Assembly (NCBI GenBank): GCA_903834785.1
Contig: CAILKP010000073.1
Span: 1-64,000 of the forward strand
Length of the DNA stretch: 64,000 nucleotides
Direction: 5' to 3'
Origin: an uncultured bacterium
Lineage (GTDB): Bacteria; Planctomycetota; Phycisphaerae; Phycisphaerales; UBA1924
Positions 39,528 through 46,919 of the stretch are shown in pieces. Below the pieces are notes generated by a model. It made no database searches and was not told the origin of the DNA. It saw only the letters and a list, made by a program, of their open reading frames with translations. The translations under genes were made by a program, and so were the position numbers. The first letter of the stretch is position 1. Every line of letters starts with the position of its first letter.

Positions 39528-40073
39528 CTAGAAATCGATCATGCCGACTCCGCCGCCGTAGTAGTAGCCGGACGGCCCGGTGTCGTCGTCGCTGACCTCG
39601 CGCTCGACCTTGGGGCCCTTGATGATGACGGGCCTGCTGCGGCGGAAGCTCCAGATGTCACCGTCCTGCAGGCCGGCCCAGATGCGCTCTTCGCCGCTCG
39701 TAAAGCGGGCGCGGATGCTGATGCCGCCGGGGAGGTGTTCGACTTTGCGGACGATGCCGCCGGCGAGGCGGCGAACGGTGCCGCGATTTCCTGAAACCGG
39801 ACCCTGGTACTTCAGGTATGCGTAACGGTGCGGTTCGAGCCGGTCGGCGACGAAGGAGTCGCAGTCGGGCCGGTCGATTCGCTCGAGGATGCGGAAGGTC
39901 AGCAGGACACGGTCGTCGTCGTCCGGTTCGGGTGCGTTGTGCAGCCCGCGGACCGGTTCACCGCCATCGTTGCGCGCGGCGAAGCCCTGAATGGCCGGCG
40001 GATGGATCATCCAGTCGTAGTGCTTGCTGCCATCGGGCAGGGAGTGCTCGAGCAGGACCATTCGTGATGACAT
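39528..40073 (-). CDS. LigD 3'-phosphoesterase-like protein
   Basis: A 181-aa protein with a good SD (AGGAGG, ten bases before ATG 40073). The pattern VLLEHSLPDGSKHYDWM, then RLEPHRYAYLKYQGPVSGNRG, resembles the phosphoesterase domain of LigD (EH...HYDFRLE, then a His and an EG...EGEYG segment). The Arg of the LigD motif is replaced. Such domains trim 3' ends in end-joining; a stand-alone role is possible. The rest (IWSFRRSRPVIIKG) is not recognised. Medium confidence in the family, low in the function. Confidence 0.5.
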   Translation of the reverse strand: MSSRMVLLEHSLPDGSKHYDWMIHPPAIQGFAARNDGGEPVRGLHNAPEPDDDDRVLLTFRILERIDRPDCDSFVADRLEPHRYAYLKYQGPVSGNRGTVRRLAGGIVRKVEHLPGGISIRARFTSGEERIWAGLQDGDIWSFRRSRPVIIKGPKVEREVSDDDTGPSGYYYGGGVGMIDF

Positions 40074-40554
40074 GCTGACCTGACCTCCTGAAGGGACCAG
40101 AATGTATGCAAGGACAAGTGGATGACCGGGCGAGGCGATCCGGTGAGACGAGAGCGAGGCTTATGGCGGGGCGGGTGGCACGGTGCAGAACGGCAGCTGC
40201 CCGGTTGGATGGGGATGCGGCGATCGCCCTAACGACGTGCCGCCAGCCAGCCGGGTTGGGGGGTGGAGGAGCGAAGTCGGCCGGGGTGGGAGGCGACGCG
40301 GGGCCGGCGAACTGGGCGGTGGGGGGGTGGCGAGTCAGAAACACCTCCTGAAACCCCGGACGGGGACGAGAAACAGTAGAACTTCGGACCAACCATCGTC
40401 ACTCTGCCGATACCCCGGGCTCGGGGTGTGAAGGATTCTGTCCGGGTTGACCTGATCCGGACGACAATGCGATATCTGTCTTGTTCGTAGTTTGCCAGTT
40501 TGTCTTGCCGCCCGGTGCGGATAGTGAGCACCGGGTTACCCAACAGAGATCACC
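40074..40554 (+). other. 481-base leader region of gspD
   Basis: No gene is apparent. A G-rich stretch at about 40256-40330 has several runs of four or more G. A candidate promoter (TTGACC at 40447 and GATATC at 40471, 18 bases apart) lies upstream of gspD. An eight-bp hairpin (CCCGGTGC with GCACCGGG, 40511-40535) sits in the would-be leader, about 20 bases before the gspD start. Confidence 0.4.
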
Positions 40555-43335
40555 ATGGCTCTTGAACCGCTCGCGACGCTGAACACGAAATCCTCCATCC
40601 GGCCCGCTGTGATTGCCGCCGTTGCCGGGTTGGCACTGGCCAGCGGAGTGTTTGCCCAGGCCCCGGCCCCGGCCAAGCCGGTGCCGAACCGTCCAGTTCC
40701 GACGGCGCCGAACAAGCCCGCGATACCGGGTGCCGTCGCGCAGCCGCCGGCGGTGCCGGCGGGTGCAGCCGCGGCACCGGGTGCAGCCGGCAATCCGGAG
40801 CCGGTGCCGACGACGCCGATGCCGGTGACTGACAAGGGTGACACGTTCTCGTTCGGGCCGTTTGCCGAGCCGGTGGAGGTGAAGCTGCTGGCGGACCTGG
40901 TGGCCGCGAAGCTGAACATTCAGATTCTGGCGACGGATGTGACGCTGCGGGATAAGAAGGCTCTGCTGCTGACAGCGGTGGACATTCACAAAGACAAGCT
41001 CCTGGAGTTCCTGAACTTCCTGCTGGCCCAGAACGGCCAGGCGCTGACACGGGATGCCACGGGGATCTACATCATCAAGCCGGTCAATGAGATTGAGGGC
41101 CGGCCGGGCACGGATCCGTTTGCGACGACGCAGGTGGTGCCGACGCCGGGGATGAAGCCCAGCTCGCTGCAGCAGGCCATTGCCAATGTGCTGGGCGGAG
41201 CGTCGGCAGCACCGGCGGCGCCGGGGCAGCCGGCACCTGCGGGTGGTGGTGGCGGGCGGATCGCATACCTCGATGATCTTGGCATCATTCTGATCACCGA
41301 CACCCCGCGGCGGATCCAGATCGTCAACGAACTGGTTACGACCCTTGCCAGGGAGCAGGCGAACGTGCAGTTCACGCGGTTTGCCCTCAAGCACGTGGCG
41401 GCGCCGACGGCCAAGCAGCGGATCCTGGAGCAGCTTGGGCGGGTGCAGCAGCGGACCGTGACCGACCCGGCGCAGGCGCAGCTGCAGCTTCAGCAGCAGC
41501 AGATCGCCGCGGGTGGAGTGGGCGGGGCCAATCAGGCGATCTCGAACCTGGCGGACCGGCTGACGATTGACCCGCAGGGCAACGCCCTGCTGTTCCGCGG
41601 GCGGCCCGATGAGCAGGAACTGCTCAGCCGGCTGATCAGCATCGTTGATGTGATCAACACGCTGACGGGCAAGTGGTACCCGATCGGCTCGGCAGCGCGT
41701 GAAGTGGCCCAGCAGGCCCAGCGGCTGGGCCTGGGTACGACGATCACGCTGCAGAACGCACAGGGAACTGAAGCGACGGCGCTGCGGGCACTGCAGCCCG
41801 GGCAGCAGGGTTCGCTCGGCGGCGGCACCGGTCAGGGTGAGATCGGCGGCTCGACGTTCATTCTCGATGGTCAGGGCCGCGGGTTCATGTACTACGGCAC
41901 GGTCGAGCAGCAGAAGCGAGTGGAGAAGCTCGTCGAGGAGTTCTCATCGCTGACGGACCTTGAGGCGGTGGTGTACGAGTTCTACAAGCTGCGCCACAGC
42001 GAGGCGGACAAGGTGGCCGAGGTGGTGCGTGCGCTGCTGAGCAACTCGGTGCCGACGTCGTCGTCTCCGCTGCTGCCCAGCGGCGGATCGGGCTCTCGTG
42101 GCAACACCAACCGCACCAACCGGCCGAACACGGCCAACGCGACGAAGGCACCGGCTGAGGGTGCGCCGGCGGGCGGTGGTGGGGGCGGGTCGGGCGACTC
42201 ACTGGCCATCGAAGGTTCCGACGACGTATTCGTGACGGCCGACAAGAGCAACAACCAGATCGTCGTCAAAGCGCCGCGGCGGCTGCAGCAGCAGTTTGCC
42301 CGGCTGATCGACCGGCTGGACCTTCGCAAGCCGCAGGTGTACGTGGATGCCAAGATCGTGCAGCTCACGGACTCAGACGAGTTCCGCCTGGCGGTTGAGT
42401 CGCAGCTGATCAATGCCAACGGTACCGGCGGTGTGGGCACGACGCGGTTTCCCAACGGTGGATCGGCGACGCCGACGAGCGGCAATATTCTCTCGCGGCC
42501 GAACGTCAACCCGCTGACCGGCCTGACGGCGGCGATCATCAAGAGTGATCAGGTTCCGCTGGTAATTACCGCGCTGGGCCAGACGACCGACGCCCGCGTG
42601 GTTGCTGAGCCGAAACTGCTGGTCGATGACAACGAGGAAGCGTCGATCAAGAGCCTGGAGCAGCGGCCGACGCAGACGCAGAGCCAGACGGGCGGCACGG
42701 GCAGCAACAACGTGCTGACGGGCTTCGGCGGCTACGAGGATGCGGGTCCGGAGCTGTCGCTCAAGCCGCAGATCTCCAGCGGCGACTACCTCCGGCTGAA
42801 GTACGAACTCAAGTTGTCGAGCTTCGTCGGTGACGGCGGCAACGGCCTGCCGCCGCCGCGGCTGACCAATGAGATCAAGAGCGATTCGGTGACGGTGCCG
42901 TCGGACTCGACGATCGTGCTGGGTGGGCTGGTGTTTGACAACATCCGCAACACGGTGTTCAAGGTGCCGCTGCTGGGTGATATCCCGCTGCTTGGCGTGG
43001 CGTTCCGTGATGAGCGGAAGACGGCGACGCGGACCCGGCTGTATGTGTTCCTGACGCCGCGGATCATGCGGGACAACACGTTCGAGGATCTGCGGCTGCT
43101 GTCACGCGGTCCGCGGATAGCGGCCAAGATCGAAGAGCAGTGGCCCGAGTCGCGGCCTGAGCGGATGGAGATGAACATTGGCACGCTGCGGAAGCGGGGT
43201 GACGTGCTCAACCCGGCCCCGCCGACGCCGAAGACGACCACGGAGAAGCCGGTGGGTGATGTTTCGCTGCCTCCGGAATCCAAGCCGGTTCCGGGTGCGC
43301 CGCCGCGGACTGACCCGGTTGAAGGGCCGCAGTGA
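40555..43335 (+). CDS. gspD: Type II secretion / type IV pilus secretin
   Basis: A 926-aa outer-membrane secretin. A signal-anchor stretch (VIAAVAGLALASGVFAQ) is followed by a Pro/Ala-rich linker, then N0/N1-type domains from about residue 95 (FAEPVEVKLLADLVAAKL). The C-terminal secretin domain is from about residue 650: LGQTTDARVVAEPKLLVDDNE, DSTIVLGGLVFDN (in which the family has VVLGGL), KVPLLGDIPLLGVAF and TRLYVFLTPRIM. Two Gly/Asn/Ser-rich linkers and a long Pro-rich tail are unusual. It multimerises to form the outer-membrane channel. gspE follows after 94 bases. The label is by homology; pilus versus secretion use is not decided. Confidence 0.9.
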   Translation: MALEPLATLNTKSSIRPAVIAAVAGLALASGVFAQAPAPAKPVPNRPVPTAPNKPAIPGAVAQPPAVPAGAAAAPGAAGNPEPVPTTPMPVTDKGDTFSFGPFAEPVEVKLLADLVAAKLNIQILATDVTLRDKKALLLTAVDIHKDKLLEFLNFLLAQNGQALTRDATGIYIIKPVNEIEGRPGTDPFATTQVVPTPGMKPSSLQQAIANVLGGASAAPAAPGQPAPAGGGGGRIAYLDDLGIILITDTPRRIQIVNELVTTLAREQANVQFTRFALKHVAAPTAKQRILEQLGRVQQRTVTDPAQAQLQLQQQQIAAGGVGGANQAISNLADRLTIDPQGNALLFRGRPDEQELLSRLISIVDVINTLTGKWYPIGSAAREVAQQAQRLGLGTTITLQNAQGTEATALRALQPGQQGSLGGGTGQGEIGGSTFILDGQGRGFMYYGTVEQQKRVEKLVEEFSSLTDLEAVVYEFYKLRHSEADKVAEVVRALLSNSVPTSSSPLLPSGGSGSRGNTNRTNRPNTANATKAPAEGAPAGGGGGGSGDSLAIEGSDDVFVTADKSNNQIVVKAPRRLQQQFARLIDRLDLRKPQVYVDAKIVQLTDSDEFRLAVESQLINANGTGGVGTTRFPNGGSATPTSGNILSRPNVNPLTGLTAAIIKSDQVPLVITALGQTTDARVVAEPKLLVDDNEEASIKSLEQRPTQTQSQTGGTGSNNVLTGFGGYEDAGPELSLKPQISSGDYLRLKYELKLSSFVGDGGNGLPPPRLTNEIKSDSVTVPSDSTIVLGGLVFDNIRNTVFKVPLLGDIPLLGVAFRDERKTATRTRLYVFLTPRIMRDNTFEDLRLLSRGPRIAAKIEEQWPESRPERMEMNIGTLRKRGDVLNPAPPTPKTTTEKPVGDVSLPPESKPVPGAPPRTDPVEGPQ

Positions 43336-43429
43336 TCAGTGAGGGTTGGTGCGGCCGAGTCGGCCACACCGTGATTGGATGAGCGTCTGTTCCCTGCTGT
43401 TTTTCAGACTCCGCGAAGAACCGTGACCA

Positions 43430-45226
43430 ATGGCCAAGCTGCCCGGCATTATGCGTAAGGACCCCAAGGCCCCGTCAGGAAAGGCAGAGGTGTTGGTAGC
43501 CGCTGCGCCCCCCGACGGAGGTGAGGTCGAAACCGGCCTTGCCGCCAACCGGCAGGACTGGGAGCGAGTCAGCACCGCGTTGGGTGATCTGGCACCGCGG
43601 TCCGAGCAGCTCAGGAGTTTCCCCGGCGTGCCGGGCTCGGACAGTGAGCCGTGGGATGTGCTGCTCTCGATGCTGGCGACTGATGAGCACACAGGTCTGG
43701 GCATGCTGGCCAAGCGGACGGGGCTGCCGTTTGTTTCCGAGCCGCGGCTGGCCGAATCAGCGGCGAAGTTCTATGAAGTGATTCCCGCATCGCTGGCTCG
43801 CGAGCACATGCTTGCCGGCGTGAGCATCGATGGCGGCGTGGTGACGGTGGCAACGGCGCACCCGCTGCAGCCGCCGGTGTACAGCATGCTCGAGGACAAG
43901 CTCGACATGCCGGTGCGGCTCATGCTTGCGCCGCGCGGTGCGATCACCAACCTGATCAACCGCGGGTACGAGCAGCGGCAGGACCTGGTCACGGAGATTG
44001 TCGAAGAGCTGCCGCTGGACCAGCGGGCCATCGAGACGGCCGCGGGGTCGATCAAGGATTCCAACGACCTGCTGCAGCTGGCCCGGCAGACGCCGGTTAT
44101 CCGGCTGGTGAACATGATCCTGTTCGAGGCGCTGCGTCGGCGTGCCTCGGACATTCACGTTCACCCGATGGAGAACAAGCTGGTCATCCGGTTCCGCATC
44201 GACGGCATGCTGGTTGACACGTTCAGCCCGCCGCTGGCGCTGGCACCCGCCATCAGCTCGCGTCTGAAGGTCATGACCGAGCTGGATATCGCCAACCGGC
44301 ACTCGCCGCAGGACGGTCACACGTCGGTGCGCATCGGTGCCCGCAAGATCGACATCCGTATGTCGGTGATCCCCACGGTGTACGGCGAGCGCATCGTGCT
44401 GCGTCTGCTGGATCAGTCGCAGACGAAGCTCTCGCTGGACCAGGTGGGCATGTCCAAGGCGATGCAGAAGGTGCTCGTCGAGTTAATCGAGCGGCCCAAC
44501 GGCATCATTCTGGTGACGGGCCCGACGGGTTCAGGTAAGACGACGTCGCTGTACGGCGCACTGGGCAACGTTGACCGGACGAGCCGCAACGTGATGACGA
44601 TCGAGGACCCGGTCGAGTATCACATGGACGGCATCAGCCAGACGCAGGTGAACGTCAAGCGCGGGGTGACCTTCGCGGCGGGCCTGCGGTCACTGCTGCG
44701 TCAGGACCCTGACGTGATCCTCGTCGGTGAAATCCGTGACCAGGAGACGGCCCAACTGGCCGTGCAGGCCTCGCTGACGGGCCACCTTGTGCTGGCGACG
44801 CTGCACACCAATGACTCGCCCTCGGCCATCTCGCGTCTGCTGGACATCGGCATTGAGCCGTATCTGGTGACCTCCACGCTGCTGGCGGTGCTTGCCCAGC
44901 GCCTCGTGCGCCGGGTGTGCCCCGACTGTGCCGGCAAGGGCGTGCTGGCGAGCATGCCGGGCGCTGCGGTGGTGATGACCAGCGAGGGCAGCGAGCAGAA
45001 CCGCTGCGAGCGGTGCTTCGGTTCGGGCTTCTACGGGCGAATCGGCGTCTTTGAGATCATGCGTGTCAGCGAGGAGATCCGCCGGCTGACCGTAACGCGC
45101 GCCGATGCCGTGCAGCTTGCCGATGCCGCGCGGGCGGCAGGCATGCGCAGCATGTGGGATGACGGCCGCGACAAACTGGCACTCGGGCTGACCACCGAGG
45201 TCGAGCTGACGCGCGTGCTGGGCTGA
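43430..45226 (+). CDS. gspE: Type II secretion / pilus assembly ATPase
   Basis: A 598-aa GspE/PilB-type hexameric motor. The N-terminal part is an MshEN-like domain. Motifs: Walker A GPTGSGKTT near residue 364, Asp box IEDPVEY near 391, Walker B DPDVILVGEIRD and His box TGHLVLATLHTND. The tetracysteine zinc site is CPDC and CERC near the C-terminus. It powers pseudopilin polymerisation at the inner membrane. Start ATG 43430 lies 94 bases after gspD. The other pilus genes are 10 kb away. Confidence 0.93.
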   Translation: MAKLPGIMRKDPKAPSGKAEVLVAAAPPDGGEVETGLAANRQDWERVSTALGDLAPRSEQLRSFPGVPGSDSEPWDVLLSMLATDEHTGLGMLAKRTGLPFVSEPRLAESAAKFYEVIPASLAREHMLAGVSIDGGVVTVATAHPLQPPVYSMLEDKLDMPVRLMLAPRGAITNLINRGYEQRQDLVTEIVEELPLDQRAIETAAGSIKDSNDLLQLARQTPVIRLVNMILFEALRRRASDIHVHPMENKLVIRFRIDGMLVDTFSPPLALAPAISSRLKVMTELDIANRHSPQDGHTSVRIGARKIDIRMSVIPTVYGERIVLRLLDQSQTKLSLDQVGMSKAMQKVLVELIERPNGIILVTGPTGSGKTTSLYGALGNVDRTSRNVMTIEDPVEYHMDGISQTQVNVKRGVTFAAGLRSLLRQDPDVILVGEIRDQETAQLAVQASLTGHLVLATLHTNDSPSAISRLLDIGIEPYLVTSTLLAVLAQRLVRRVCPDCAGKGVLASMPGAAVVMTSEGSEQNRCERCFGSGFYGRIGVFEIMRVSEEIRRLTVTRADAVQLADAARAAGMRSMWDDGRDKLALGLTTEVELTRVLG

Positions 45227-45320
45227 TCTCGACTGAATCGAGCCGGCGGCGAGGATTGGCCATGCTGCGAGCTGTCTGTTACCGTGCCGCAGGCCGGGGG
45301 CGTTTCTATGCTTGGCCGGC

Positions 45321-45393
45321 GGCCCCATAGCTCAACGGTTAGAGCAGGTGACTCATAATCGCTTGGTTCCCGGTTCGAATCCGGGTGGGGCCA
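45321..45393 (+). tRNA. tRNA-Ile (CAU anticodon, lysidine type)
   Basis: A 73-base cloverleaf. Acceptor arm GGCCCCA pairs with TGGGGCC. The D-stem is GCTC/GAGC, and the anticodon loop is CTCATAA with CAT at 34-36. The T-arm is CCCGG/CCGGG with loop TTCGAAT. The discriminator base is A; CCA is not encoded. CAT could mean Met, but GGCCCC with GACTCATAATCGCTTGGT matches the minor tRNA-Ile of Escherichia coli (ileX), whose C34 is changed to lysidine by TilS to read AUA. Confidence 0.9.
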
Positions 45394-45429
45394 TTGCGGC
45401 GGGACGGCGGTGAAAATCGTGGGGTTGTA

Positions 45430-46674
45430 TCAGGTTCCCGCGGGGTCAACCAGCGGCCACCGCATGGTGGCGGTGGTGGGGATTGGCGGGTGCTTGATGA
45501 TCAGGCGGTATCCCACGAAGTCGGCGGGGTCCCAGCCGCAGCGGGCGTGGACGGTGCGGACCATCTCCGTGTATCGGGGGATGTTGGGCGTAGCGGGGGA
45601 GGGCGGGAACTCACCGAGACTCTCGACGACTTCCGGCAGGGGCAGGCGGTCGCGCTCGCGCCAGTGCGGGAAGTGGAACTCGCCGCCGAGCTGACCGGTG
45701 AGCATGGCCATAGGCAGAGACGTCAGACGCCAGCCGCGGTGAATGAACAGGTCGCAGATGAGCGTCTCGACCGGGACGAAGTTCTTGACGCTGCACTCGC
45801 CGTAGCGGTTGACAGGATCACGGAACTTGCTGACGGTGGCGCGGTCGCACCAGCCGAAGACCCAGTTGGTCTGGGCGGTGTTGCCGATGGGGCCGGGGAG
45901 CAGGTCGTACCGGATCGCGCTGCCGGAAAGCGGACACGCCGTCAGCGAGGCGTTGTTCTCGGTGCAGAACTCGCGGATCAGGGGCAGGTCGAGCGGGCCG
46001 GCACCGGGAACGTCAATGGTCTCACCGAAGGCCTTGCGCCCGTCGGAGCCGTCGTCGTTGTAGGTGTGGCGCATGAACAGCGGCACGCTCACATCCGCCC
46101 GGAGGCGGCGAACACCGATGAGACCACCAAGGGTGGCAAAGTCCAGCATGCCACGCTCGCCGGCTTCGCCGGCGGCGGGTGCGATGAAGTTTGCGGCAAA
46201 GCGGGTCTGGCCCTGGATGCCCCAGGTGGCGGAGTTGCCCATGAATGCCAGGCGACGGCCTTCCATCAGGGCGGCAGTGCCGCCACCGGTGGTGTCGCTG
46301 GCCAGGATGAGGTCGAAGGTGGCCTTGTCGCCAGCATGCGTTTCGACAACTTCGCTTAGTGCGGCAAGGGCGTCGCGGGTCTGGGCGATGGCTTGGGGGC
46401 TGCTGCCGGCCTTCTGGCATGCATCGAGCAGAATGTCGATACTGCCGCCAGCGGGGAGGAACTCCAGGACCGCCCGGGGATGGACGGCGGTGACGATCTT
46501 GGAGGCCCGCCAGGCGAGGGTCTTGTTGAGCTTGAGATGCCGGGAGAGTTCGGTCGGGGACTCCATCGGCGCCTTGGCCTCGGCGAGCAGCTCGGTCATG
46601 GAGCCGCGGAGCCGCTGACAGACGGTGTCGAGGGCCTGATCAAAGGATGGGGCTGGCGGCTGTGAGAGTGGCAT
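45430..46674 (-). CDS. Protein of unknown function, 414 aa
   Basis: I do not recognise the family. The N-terminus (residues 20-70) has the look of a winged or HTH-like helical domain (MESPTELSRHLKLNKTLAWR). The rest is a mixed fold with conserved-looking Trp, Gly and Cys-containing stretches (DTTGGGTAALMEGRRLAFMG, FGWCDRATVSKFRD). No signal peptide or membrane segment. Codon use is like that of the neighbours, so it is not obviously foreign. The HTH-like start could mean a DNA-binding or regulatory role; this is speculation. Its C-terminus converges on the tRNA. Confidence 0.7.
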   Translation of the reverse strand: MPLSQPPAPSFDQALDTVCQRLRGSMTELLAEAKAPMESPTELSRHLKLNKTLAWRASKIVTAVHPRAVLEFLPAGGSIDILLDACQKAGSSPQAIAQTRDALAALSEVVETHAGDKATFDLILASDTTGGGTAALMEGRRLAFMGNSATWGIQGQTRFAANFIAPAAGEAGERGMLDFATLGGLIGVRRLRADVSVPLFMRHTYNDDGSDGRKAFGETIDVPGAGPLDLPLIREFCTENNASLTACPLSGSAIRYDLLPGPIGNTAQTNWVFGWCDRATVSKFRDPVNRYGECSVKNFVPVETLICDLFIHRGWRLTSLPMAMLTGQLGGEFHFPHWRERDRLPLPEVVESLGEFPPSPATPNIPRYTEMVRTVHARCGWDPADFVGYRLIIKHPPIPTTATMRWPLVDPAGT

Positions 46675-46802
46675 GCGTTATTCGGACCTTAGGCGTGAAC
46701 CGGAGATGGGGACCGGGTTCATCGACGGTCTTCTGAGGATACATGCAAAAACGACGATCGCAAACGAAGCGGGAATATTTCCAGAAATACTTTCGAGATT
46801 GG

Positions 46803-46830
46803 TTGCGTAGACGCGGAAGTGGTGTATTCT
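46803..46830 (+). promoter_or_regulatory. Candidate promoter of the dockerin-type secreted protein
   Basis: TTGCGT (-35) and TATTCT (-10) are separated by 16 bases in a locally AT-richer region. The start point would lie about 83 bases before ATG 46920. Moderate match. Confidence 0.45.
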
Positions 46831-46919
46831 CTGACGTAAGTCGAGCTGCGTTCGCAGTTTTTGACGTGGCCCTCCCCAGCCCGACCTCATAACACCCACC
46901 GTTTGCTGGAGAAAGAAAG

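Noticed and set aside
40256-40330. G-rich stretch upstream of gspD as a G-quadruplex
   Set aside because: Several loops are longer than seven bases; less convincing than the tract at 18430-18525.
45321-45393. tRNA-Met reading of the CAT anticodon
   Set aside because: The acceptor arm and anticodon arm match the minor tRNA-Ile, not elongator or initiator tRNA-Met.
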